Shown here: positions 1 through 5,547 of the stretch, in pieces | Layout: every line of letters starts with the position of its first letter | Position numbering within the stretch: position 1 is the stretch's first letter | DNA from: Candidatus Eiseniibacteriota bacterium | GTDB taxonomy: Bacteria > Eisenbacteria > RBG-16-71-46 | Assembly (NCBI GenBank): GCA_023249815.1 | Contig: JAHFBX010000229.1 | Span: 1-5,547 of the forward strand | Reading direction: 5' to 3' | Length of the DNA: 5,547 nucleotides | Position numbers and translations under genes: made by a program | The notes under the pieces: generated by a model | The model's database searches: none | Seen by the model: the letters and a program-made list of their open reading frames with translations, nothing else | What the model was told of the DNA's origin: nothing

Positions 1-1
1 C

Positions 2-130
2 GGCCGCGACTGGGACGCACGTGTCATCGACGCGCTTCGCGACTCGCTCTCGGACGTCCTCGCCGAGGTCTACGGCCGCGACGCGAACGACGTCCTCGAC
101 GACGACGACTCCCTGGATCAGGCGGCGTAA
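2..130 (+). CDS. C-terminal end of an unidentified protein (partial, 5' end outside window)
   Basis: This is an open frame that enters from the left edge and stops at TAA (128-130), giving 42 residues. Of its 42 sense codons, 38 end in G or C, the same bias as the clear genes nearby, and this is the main reason to believe it is coding. The visible residues look like an amphipathic helical end (around WDARVIDALRDSLSDVLAEVYG) followed by an acidic tail containing four consecutive Asp and ending in QAA. No catalytic motif, membrane segment or family signature is visible, so I assign no function. It runs convergently towards the minus-strand cluster with 139 bases between the two stops, so it is probably not part of that operon. 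The alternative is that it is a chance open frame in GC-rich DNA, which the short length cannot exclude. Confidence 0.5.
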   Translation, partial: GRDWDARVIDALRDSLSDVLAEVYGRDANDVLDDDDSLDQAA

Positions 131-216
131 CACCCGCGGGCTCGCTCGCCGCTCGCTCCTCCATTGCCCCCCGCCGCCTGGCAGGCGATCGAAGCCCGTG
201 ATGTCGTCGGAAATGG

Positions 217-234
217 GTCGCGCGCGTTCGCGAC
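217..234. terminator. Short GC hairpin in the convergent intergenic gap (weak terminator candidate)
   Basis: The arms GTCGCG (217-222) and CGCGAC (229-234) are perfectly complementary around a 6-base loop. They lie between the stop of the plus-strand partial gene (130) and the stop of the minus-strand ATPase gene (270), where a bidirectional terminator would be expected. There is no T-tract on either strand, only CCATTTCC after the stem in the minus direction, so it does not fit a classical intrinsic terminator. A second small inverted repeat, CGCC/GGCG around TGGCA, sits at 175-187. Nothing else was recognised in 131-269. Confidence 0.2.
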
Positions 235-269
235 GGAGAGCGGGGAGGAGACGAGGAACCCGCGAGTTG

Positions 270-1340
270 CTACGCCGCCGGGTCCTGGGTGACGTAGGGC
301 TCGAACGTCGCGCGCTCGACCGCGTGGTCGTACGCCTCGTCGCCCGTGATGATCTCGCGCCGGAACAGGTCCAAGAGCACGCCGTCCAGGCTCTGCATGC
401 CCGCCCGCGACCCCGCCTGGATCGCGCTCATGAGCTTGTGCGTGTTGCCCTGGCGGATCATCGAGCTCACCGCGCTCGTGTTGACCAGCACCTCGGCCGC
501 CACCGTGCGACCCGAGAGGTCCGCCTTGCGAACGAGCTGCTGCGAGACCACCAGGCGCAGGCTGTCCGCCAGCATCGTGCGGATCTGGTCCTGACGGCGT
601 GCCGGGAATACGTTTACGATACGGTCCACGCAGCGCACGGCCCCGTTCGTGTGCAGCGTCCCAAGCACCATGATGCCGGTCTCCGCCGCAGTGAGTGCCA
701 GCGAGATGGTCTCCATGTCGCGCATCTCGCCGACCATCACCACGTCCGGGTCCTCTCGCACCACGCTGCGCAGCGCCTCGGCGAACGACGGCGCGTGCGT
801 GCCGATCTCGCGCTGGGTCACGACGCACTTGAGATAGGGGTGAACGAACTCGATCGGATCCTCGATCGTCACGATGTGGCCGCGGCGTGTGCCGTTCAGG
901 TGCGAGATCATGCCCGCGAGCGTCGTGGACTTTCCGGAGCCCGTCGGCCCGGTCACGAGCACCAGGCCCTTGCCCACGGCCAGCATGTGCTGGACCACGC
1001 CGGGCAGCTCGAGGGATTCGAGCGTGGGAGGTTTCTCCGGGATGACGCGGAACGCCGCGCCCAGTCCGCGCGTATGACGGTAGACGTTCACGCGGAAACG
1101 GCCGGCCCGCTTCGCCTCGTACGCGAAGTCCACGTGGTCGCCGAGCGCGAGCTTCTCGCGCTGTTCAGGCGACATGAACTCCTCGAGGAAGTCGTCCATG
1201 TCCCGCGGCGAGACATCGCGGAAGCGCACGGGTTCGAGCTCGCCGTTCAGTCGGATGCGGATGGGCTGACCCGAGACCAGGTGCACATCCGAGCCGCCTT
1301 GCTTCACCGCCAGCTCGAGGAACGCGTCGATGCGGTTCAT
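270..1340 (-). CDS. PilT-family type IV pilus retraction ATPase, second copy
   Basis: This is a 356-residue secretion ATPase of the PilT/PilU group, whose family role is to form a cytoplasmic hexamer at the base of the type IV pilus and power pilin removal by ATP hydrolysis. The N-terminal domain begins with the GGSDVH motif (15-20). Arginines R81, R83 and R88 lie in GRFRVNVYR, where PilT proteins carry their arginine-finger cluster. Walker A is GPTGSGKST (131-139), the Asp box is VTIEDPIEFVH (157-167), Walker B is DPDVVMVGE (197-205), and the His box is GTLHT with H230. The length is close to usual PilT (about 345-380). The C-terminal motif that reads AIRNLIRE in classical PilT is here AVSSMIRQ (290-297), clearly diverged. 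The ATG follows the upstream paralogue's TGA by one base and has no good Shine-Dalgarno, so translation is probably coupled. All ATPase motifs are intact. Whether it acts as PilT, as a PilU-like accessory motor or as a separate paralogue cannot be decided, so no symbol is given. Confidence 0.93.
   Translation of the reverse strand: MNRIDAFLELAVKQGGSDVHLVSGQPIRIRLNGELEPVRFRDVSPRDMDDFLEEFMSPEQREKLALGDHVDFAYEAKRAGRFRVNVYRHTRGLGAAFRVIPEKPPTLESLELPGVVQHMLAVGKGLVLVTGPTGSGKSTTLAGMISHLNGTRRGHIVTIEDPIEFVHPYLKCVVTQREIGTHAPSFAEALRSVVREDPDVVMVGEMRDMETISLALTAAETGIMVLGTLHTNGAVRCVDRIVNVFPARRQDQIRTMLADSLRLVVSQQLVRKADLSGRTVAAEVLVNTSAVSSMIRQGNTHKLMSAIQAGSRAGMQSLDGVLLDLFRREIITGDEAYDHAVERATFEPYVTQDPAA
1314..1334. 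repeat. 21-bp exact direct repeat, copy 1 (5' end of second ATPase gene)
   Basis: A 21-base stretch here is identical to 2416-2436, 1102 bases away in the same orientation. In both places it codes for RIDAFLE (residues 3-9 of each ATPase). It marks a duplicated gene pair, and could also reflect recent gene conversion or strong selection on the N-terminal helix. It is not a mobile-element repeat. Confidence 0.8.
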
Positions 1341-1341
1341 G

Positions 1342-2442
1342 TCACGCCGCCCGGAATTCGCCGTTCACGATGCCGAGCAACTCGGGACGGGTGAGGAACG
1401 GCGCGAAGCCCCACTTGTCCTCGGCCTTGAGGAACGCTTCGTCAGGGTCCACCTCGCCGGCGCGCACGAGCGCCAGCAGCGACTGGTCCATGAGCTGCAT
1501 GCCGAGGCGCTTGCCGGTGGTGATCGCGCCAGGGCTCTGGAACGACTTGCCCTCGCGGATCATCTGCTGAACCGCCACGTTCACGATGAGCACCTCGTGC
1601 GCGGCGCGCCGGCCGCGACCGTCCGCGCAGCGCACCAGCTCCTGGCTCACGACCGCCTTCAGGTTTTCTGCGAGCGAATGCCGCACCTGCGAGTGGTTCT
1701 CGGACGGGTGCGCGTCCACGATGCGATCGATGGTTTGGGCGGCGCCGCGGGTGTGCAGCGTGCCGAGCACGAGGTGCCCGGTCTCGGCGGCCTCGAGTGC
1801 CAGCGTCACGGTTTCGGGGTCGCGCAGCTCGCCCACGAGGATCACGTCCGGGTCTTCGCGCAACGCCGCACGGAGTCCGGCGTGGAACGACGGCACGTGC
1901 GTGCCCACCTCGCGCTGGATGATCTGGCAGCGCTTGCTCTCGTGCACGAACTCGATGGGATCCTCGAGCGTGATGACATTCAGCGAGTCACGCTCGTTGA
2001 TCTCGCGGATGATCGCGGCCAGCGTCGTGGACTTGCCGGTGCCCGTGGAGCCCGTCACCAACACAAGTCCGTTCGACAGGCGTGTGAAGCCGGTGATGAC
2101 GCGCGGCAGCGACAGCTCCGCGAGCGTCGGCACCTCGTCCGGGATGATGCGACAGACCGCGGACATGCCGGCTAGATGACGAAGTACGTTGATACGGAAC
2201 CGGCCCAGCCCCTCGGCCGAGTAGCCGAGATCCACCGATCCCATGCGTTCGAACAGCGCCCAATGCTCGTCGTCCATGATCTCGCGCACGAGCTCGCGGC
2301 ACTCCTGGTCGGTGAGCGCCCGGTACTGAATGGGCATGAGGTCGTCGTCCAGGCGGATGAGCGGCGGGAGGCCCACCGAGAAGTGGATGTCGGATCCGCC
2401 CTGCTGGCGGCCGATCTCGAGGAACGCGTCGATGCGTGGCAT
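1342..2442 (-). CDS. PilT-family type IV pilus retraction ATPase, first copy
   Basis: This is a 366-residue hexameric retraction-type ATPase. It aligns without gaps to its downstream neighbour over about 350 residues: the first 20 residues share 14 identities, and residues 121-180 share 32 of 60. Visible motifs are GGSDIH (15-20), the arginine cluster GRFRINVLR (R81, R83, R88), Walker A GSTGTGKST (131-139), Asp box VITLEDPIEFVH (156-167), Walker B DPDVILVGE (197-205) and His box GHLVLGTLHT with H230. The C-terminal AIRNLIRE-like motif is AVQQMIRE (290-297) followed by GK, closer to classical PilT than the other copy. A short extra tail (about 352-366) follows the conserved end. The ATG lies 15 bases after the kinase stop. 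The only purine-rich stretch, TAGGG, overlaps that stop and is rather far from the ATG, so expression probably depends on read-through from the kinase gene. The protein is expected to be cytoplasmic, docking on the pilus platform protein. PilT is the best family call; PilU-like function cannot be excluded. Confidence 0.95.
   Translation of the reverse strand: MPRIDAFLEIGRQQGGSDIHFSVGLPPLIRLDDDLMPIQYRALTDQECRELVREIMDDEHWALFERMGSVDLGYSAEGLGRFRINVLRHLAGMSAVCRIIPDEVPTLAELSLPRVITGFTRLSNGLVLVTGSTGTGKSTTLAAIIREINERDSLNVITLEDPIEFVHESKRCQIIQREVGTHVPSFHAGLRAALREDPDVILVGELRDPETVTLALEAAETGHLVLGTLHTRGAAQTIDRIVDAHPSENHSQVRHSLAENLKAVVSQELVRCADGRGRRAAHEVLIVNVAVQQMIREGKSFQSPGAITTGKRLGMQLMDQSLLALVRAGEVDPDEAFLKAEDKWGFAPFLTRPELLGIVNGEFRAA
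2416..2436. repeat. 21-bp exact direct repeat, copy 2 (5' end of first ATPase gene)
   Basis: This is the partner of 1314-1334. The flanking bases differ on both sides, so identity is limited to these 21 bases, which encode RIDAFLE in the first ATPase. Recombination between the two copies would remove exactly one ATPase gene length in frame. Confidence 0.8.
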
Positions 2443-2457
2443 GCGGTGGGGCGCGCC

Positions 2458-4851
2458 CTACTGCGCGGCGCGCACCATCTCCAACATGGCGGCGGCGCTG
2501 GCGGGTCGGTCGGCGGCGTGACGCGACATGGCCTTCATGACCACGTCGCTCACGGCGGTGGAGATGCCGGCCGCCACCGCGGACAGCGCGGGCACGTTGG
2601 GCTCCAGGTGCTGGAACAGCACATTCACGGCGTTCGTGCCCGAGAAAGGCTGCTTTCCCGACATCGCTTCGTAGAGCACCACGCCGAGCGAGTAGAGATC
2701 GCAGCGGGCGTCTACATCGGTGCCGGTGATCTGCTCGGGCGACATGTACTCGGGCGTGCCCACGAGAATGCCGCTCTGCGTCAGGCGCGAGTGCGCGTTG
2801 TGGCCCACCGACGCAAGGCCGAAGTCCACGATCTTCACCAGGTCGCCGTCACCCACCAGCAGGTTGGCGGGCTTGATGTCGCGGTGGAACACACCCGCCG
2901 CATGCGCCGCGGCGAGCCCCTCGAGCGTCTGCGTCGCGATGTGCAGGGCGCGCGCCGGCGAGAGCGGCCCGTCCTGGCGGAGCAGGGCACCGAGGTCGCG
3001 GGCGGGGAAGTGCTCCATCGAAATGGCGTGCGAGCCGTCGAGTTCCAGGAGGTCGTAGATGCGGATGACGTTGTGATGGGAGATGCGCCGCGAGAGCTTC
3101 AACTCCTGCACGAACCGCCGGATCATCGTGGGGTCGAGCGAGAGTTGGGGCGAGAGGATCTTCAACACCAGCGACTCCTTCACGATGACGTCCTCGACCA
3201 GGTAGACCGTGCCGAAGCCGCCGCCACCGATGCGCTGGACGACGCGGAAGCGCCCCGCCAGTTCGGCACCGGGCGCCAGCTTCTGCATGTTCAACTTCGG
3301 CGCATCGGGCGCGGCGCCCTCGGGCACCGTCAGCCCGGGCGTCCCGGTCGCCCCGGACGTGTTGGACCCCGCGCCAGTGCCCGCGGCGGGCGAGCTCCCG
3401 TCCGACGAGGCTGCGGCGACCTTTGCCTCGGGCGCGCGACCCCCGCGCACGTTCATCGGCTTCCGCGTATTCCGGGTCACACGCATCCCAGCCTTGTCGA
3501 GCACGCCGACGATGGTCTGCCGCACGGGCTCCGGCAGGTCGCGCGAAGCCAGCCCGACGAGTGCCTGAAGCGATTCGCGGCGCGCTTCGGGGTCGGCGGA
3601 CTCGGCGAGCCGGCAGAGCGGCTCCACCACGCTCTCGCCGCCGATCGCACCGAGCGCGCGGACGCAAAGCGGCAGCGCGCGCGCGTCGCGACCCATCATG
3701 CGCAGCAACGGCTCCACGGCCGAACCCTCGCCGGCCTTGCCGAGCGCGTCCACGGCTCGTTCCCGCACCCACCAGTCCTCGTCCTCGAGCGCCTCGATCA
3801 GCGCCGGGACCGCGCGTGAGTCGGGCACCGTGTTCAGGATCTCGATGGCGTAGCGGCGGGCGAAGTCGTCCGGGTCGCACGTCAGCTCGAGGACGGCGTC
3901 CACGACCTTGGGGCCGCCGAGTGTGCCGAGCGCGTCGGCGGAGCGCACGCGCACCCACCAGTCGGCGTCCTTCAGCGCGTGCACGAGGTCCTTGATGGCG
4001 TCCACGGTGACGACCTGGTTCAGCACCTCGACGGCGCCGCGCCGCACGTACTCCGATTCATCCTTGAGCGCGTCGAGCAGGTGCGGCACGGCGCTCACGT
4101 CCGCGAGCCCGACCAGCGCCTCGATCGCCGCCGTCTGCACTTTGAGGTCATGATCACGCAGTCTCGTGCACAGCGCCGGGATCGCCTCCTTGGCCTGCAT
4201 GCGAGTCACGCTGCGCACCGCCTCCAGGCGCACGGCGCCGTTTTCGTCCTTCACCAGCTTGGAGACCGCCGCGTTGGCGGCCGGCCCCGGCACGCGGGCG
4301 AGCAGGCGCGCCATGTGCATGCGAATCCACCACTCGGGATGCTTGGACAGCTCGATCACGTCGCTCAACATGGCCGGGTCCGACACCCGCTCGATCATGC
4401 GCAGCGCCGAGTTCCGCGCCTCCTTGCCGAGATTCGGCAACACGCGCAGCAGCGTCGTGGGAGGGACACGGTGGGACTGGGCTTCCAGCACGCGCTCCAG
4501 GTAGGCCCGCTGGACGCGTTCGTCGGCGTAGAGTGCGAGCAGCTGGCTCGCATCGAACGTGTCGGCCGAACTCAGCACCTGGGCCGCGGCGTCCATCACG
4601 TACGGGCTCGGCGAGCGCAAGCCCTCGACGAAGGCCGACAGCGTGTCCTCTCTTACGAGCGACACCAGCACCTCAAGCGTCAACGGCGTCGCGTGCGAGC
4701 TGCCAAGGCCGTCGAACAGCGCACGCACCGCCGACGCCCCCATCGCGCCGAGCTGGGTGCGGGCTTCGACCAGCTGGGCGTCTTGCAGCCGTTCGCCGGA
4801 CTGCAGCTGGCGCACGTAGCGACCGGCCTGGAAGCGCTTCAGGATCTCCAT
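2458..4851 (-). CDS. HEAT-repeat Ser/Thr protein kinase (Hanks type, PknB-like)
   Basis: This is a 797-residue soluble protein with three parts. Residues 1-140 are helical, possibly with degenerate HEAT units. Residues 144-450 form a HEAT (PBS-lyase-like) solenoid of 31-residue units. Residues 455-530 are a Gly/Ala/Ser/Pro-rich linker. Residues 535-790 are a complete kinase: Gly loop IGGGGFGTVY (541-550), Lys K564 (LVLKIL), helix-C Glu probably E583, catalytic HRDIKPANLL (656-665), DFG 676-678, and GTPEYMSPEQ (698-707) ending the activation loop. It is an RD-type kinase with all key residues, so ATP-dependent Ser/Thr phosphorylation is expected; T691 and T699 are candidate activation-loop sites. 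There is no transmembrane segment, unlike classical PknB receptors, so the solenoid probably replaces an extracellular sensor as the docking or input module. The ATG at 4851 is chosen because a start at 4995 would overlap the FHA gene by 89 bases and adds a sequence with no domain character. A GGAAGGA lies 14 bases upstream of this ATG, a loose spacing. The FHA gene precedes it by 55 bases and the ATPases follow, suggesting it regulates pilus retraction. Confidence 0.94.
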   Translation of the reverse strand: MEILKRFQAGRYVRQLQSGERLQDAQLVEARTQLGAMGASAVRALFDGLGSSHATPLTLEVLVSLVREDTLSAFVEGLRSPSPYVMDAAAQVLSSADTFDASQLLALYADERVQRAYLERVLEAQSHRVPPTTLLRVLPNLGKEARNSALRMIERVSDPAMLSDVIELSKHPEWWIRMHMARLLARVPGPAANAAVSKLVKDENGAVRLEAVRSVTRMQAKEAIPALCTRLRDHDLKVQTAAIEALVGLADVSAVPHLLDALKDESEYVRRGAVEVLNQVVTVDAIKDLVHALKDADWWVRVRSADALGTLGGPKVVDAVLELTCDPDDFARRYAIEILNTVPDSRAVPALIEALEDEDWWVRERAVDALGKAGEGSAVEPLLRMMGRDARALPLCVRALGAIGGESVVEPLCRLAESADPEARRESLQALVGLASRDLPEPVRQTIVGVLDKAGMRVTRNTRKPMNVRGGRAPEAKVAAASSDGSSPAAGTGAGSNTSGATGTPGLTVPEGAAPDAPKLNMQKLAPGAELAGRFRVVQRIGGGGFGTVYLVEDVIVKESLVLKILSPQLSLDPTMIRRFVQELKLSRRISHHNVIRIYDLLELDGSHAISMEHFPARDLGALLRQDGPLSPARALHIATQTLEGLAAAHAAGVFHRDIKPANLLVGDGDLVKIVDFGLASVGHNAHSRLTQSGILVGTPEYMSPEQITGTDVDARCDLYSLGVVLYEAMSGKQPFSGTNAVNVLFQHLEPNVPALSAVAAGISTAVSDVVMKAMSRHAADRPASAAAMLEMVRAAQ
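3502..4422 (-). repeat. Array of about ten 31-residue HEAT units (93-bp coding period)
   Basis: Within the kinase gene, a hydrophobic-Arg pair that opens the second helix of each HEAT unit recurs every 31 residues without a single insertion or deletion: at residues 145/146, 176/177, 207/208, 238/239, 269/270, 300/301, 331/332, 362/363, 393/394 and 424/425 (two units carry Q239 or P394 instead of Arg). Three units carry an [ED]WW[IV]R motif, at W174-W175, W298-W299 and W360-W361, with spacings of 124 and 62 residues, i.e. multiples of two units. At DNA level CGCACCCACCAGTC occurs at 3764-3777 and 3950-3963, exactly 186 bases apart. This points to growth by duplication of two-unit blocks. Confidence 0.85.
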
Positions 4852-4906
4852 GCGCGACGCACCCGTCCTTCCATGGCGAAACGCGAACGCCCGAGATCGC
4901 CCGGGC

Positions 4907-5482
4907 TCAGTGCTGCAGGTACCACCACATGCCGACCGCGCCGGACGCGGCGCCCAGTAGGAGGCCGAGCGTGAACGCACCCCAGCCGAAGCCACGCTTG
5001 CGCGAGACCCCGACGCCCATCACCGAATCGCCGATCGAGACGCGCGTGGGCGCCTTCTTCTTCTCCTGTTCCAGGATGGTCCCGATCTCGGCCCGGGACA
5101 GCACGACGGTGTGTCCGGTCACCTCGGTGACCGGGGTGGACACCGGCCGGTCGTCGCGCGGGGAGTTGCGTCGATCCGCCTCGTAGCCCACCCACAGCGT
5201 GTACTTGCCGAAGCGCACGACGTCGTTGTCCTGAACGATGGCCGTGTTGACCATCTGGTCGTTCACGTACGTGCCGTTGGCGCTGCCCAGGTCCACGACC
5301 TGGTAGCGGCCGCCCTCGATGCGCTCGAGCCGGAAGTGGTCGCGCGAGACGCCGGGGTTGTCCACGTACACGTCGGCGCCCGGATCGCGGCCCACGCTGA
5401 TGACGGGCTTCTCGAACGAATAGTTGCGCACGGGTCGCCCCATCAGCGAGAGCCGAAGCTTGATGACCGAGCCATCGGACAT
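4907..5482 (-). CDS. FHA-domain protein with C-terminal membrane anchor
   Basis: This 191-residue protein has an N-terminal forkhead-associated domain (about 8-98), a fold that binds phosphothreonine peptides. The signature residues are present: GR at 31-32, SRDH with S46, R47 and H49, and GSANGTYVND (66-75) with N69. A linker (about 102-160) rich in charged residues and Thr/Ser follows, including KKK at 141-143. A single hydrophobic segment (about 166-188) ends in WWYLQH, preceded by RKR (161-163). The positive charges before the helix predict a cytoplasmic FHA domain with the C-terminus facing the periplasm, i.e. tail-anchored topology. The helix contains G173, G177, G181 and G184, a GxxxGxxxG pattern typical of tight helix packing. 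There is no signal peptide. The start is supported by AGAGGAG seven bases before the ATG. The gene is first in the visible cluster and 55 bases ahead of the Ser/Thr kinase, so the likely job is reading that kinase's phosphorylation marks at the membrane; the pairing is inferred from context. Confidence 0.93.
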   Translation of the reverse strand: MSDGSVIKLRLSLMGRPVRNYSFEKPVISVGRDPGADVYVDNPGVSRDHFRLERIEGGRYQVVDLGSANGTYVNDQMVNTAIVQDNDVVRFGKYTLWVGYEADRRNSPRDDRPVSTPVTEVTGHTVVLSRAEIGTILEQEKKKAPTRVSIGDSVMGVGVSRKRGFGWGAFTLGLLLGAASGAVGMWWYLQH

Positions 5483-5489
5483 GGTCGAG

Positions 5490-5496
5490 CTCCTCT
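5490..5496 (-). promoter_or_regulatory. Strong Shine-Dalgarno of the FHA gene
   Basis: On the minus strand this reads AGAGGAG, seven bases before the ATG at 5482. It is the only textbook ribosome binding site in the window. The three downstream genes have weak or badly spaced sites, so translation initiation is likely strongest at the head of the visible cluster. Confidence 0.8.
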
Positions 5497-5498
5497 GG

Positions 5499-5519
5499 CG
5501 GTGGCCGTCTTGGCCACCG
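5499..5519 (-). promoter_or_regulatory. Hairpin directly upstream of the FHA ribosome binding site
   Basis: The arms CGGTGGCC (5499-5506) and GGCCACCG (5512-5519) are perfectly complementary over 8 base pairs around a 5-base loop. The hairpin ends two bases before the AGAGGAG site. The outer arm also belongs to a 10-bp perfect palindrome, CCACCGGTGG (5514-5523), so there are three alternating GGTGG/CCACC arms. It could be a leader structure affecting translation, an operator, or the terminator of an upstream gene outside the window, although no T-tract follows it on the minus strand. The structure is seen; the role is inference. Confidence 0.4.
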
Positions 5520-5547
5520 GTGGACGCGGGGTGCCCCCCACGCTTGT

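Noticed and set aside
118..828. 236-codon minus-strand frame overlapping the second ATPase
   Set aside because: It is in another frame than the motif-bearing ATPase and is an Arg/Gly/His-rich shadow.
21..1394. 457-codon open frame on the plus strand opposite the second ATPase
   Set aside because: It lies antisense to a clear PilT-family gene and gives an Arg/His/Ala-rich translation with no domain. It is a typical shadow frame of GC-rich coding DNA.
2176..3819. 547-codon open frame on the plus strand
   Set aside because: It is antisense to the kinase and the first ATPase, and its translation is low-complexity Arg/His/Gly-rich without any motif. The kinase catalytic motifs on the minus strand decide the coding strand.
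2849..3958. 369-codon minus-strand frame inside the kinase gene
   Set aside because: It is a different frame of the same strand, Arg/Ala-rich, overlapping the fully motif-supported kinase frame.
4852..4995. N-terminal extension of the kinase to the ATG at 4995
   Set aside because: It would overlap the FHA gene by 89 bases, and the 48 added residues are Arg/Ser/Ala-rich without domain character. The ATG at 4851 begins a normal helical N-terminus.
1..5547. CRISPR array, tRNA or rRNA gene, insertion sequence or attachment site
   Set aside because: I saw no spaced short repeats, cloverleaf-like segments, transposase motifs or terminal inverted repeats. The only direct repeats lie within the paralogous ATPase genes and the HEAT array.

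Overview
The window is a compact, high-GC bacterial locus. Almost all of it is one strand-coherent cluster on the minus strand, read from about 5482 down to 270. The gene order in transcription direction is: a tail-anchored FHA-domain protein, a HEAT-repeat Ser/Thr protein kinase, and two consecutive PilT-family type IV pilus retraction ATPases. Gaps inside the cluster are 55, 15 and 1 bases, so a single operon is likely. Codon third positions are strongly G/C. The mix of a Hanks-type kinase, an FHA protein and several PilT paralogues suggests a Gram-negative, pilus-bearing lineage rich in eukaryote-like kinases, such as Myxococcota, Candidatus Eisenbacteria, Gemmatimonadota or related groups. 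The sequence alone does not fix the taxon.

Region by region: 1-130 holds the last 42 codons of a plus-strand gene with an acidic end that I cannot identify, and it converges on the operon. 131-269 is an intergenic stretch with a short GC hairpin but no clear intrinsic terminator. 270-1340 is the second PilT-like ATPase. 1342-2442 is the first PilT-like ATPase, whose TGA stop lies one base before the ATG of the second. 2458-4851 is the HEAT-kinase. 4907-5482 is the FHA protein, with an excellent Shine-Dalgarno and, just upstream, an 8-bp-stem hairpin. The window ends 65 bases upstream of this start, so the promoter and any earlier operon genes are not visible.

How the genes may work together (inference): the kinase phosphorylates Thr residues on itself or a partner. 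The FHA protein, held at the inner membrane by one C-terminal helix, binds the phosphothreonine. The output would be control of the two retraction motors encoded downstream. The kinase carries a gap-free array of 31-residue HEAT units in place of the usual transmembrane sensor, so its input is probably a cytoplasmic protein partner. No pilin, PilB, PilC or PilMNOPQ gene lies in the window.
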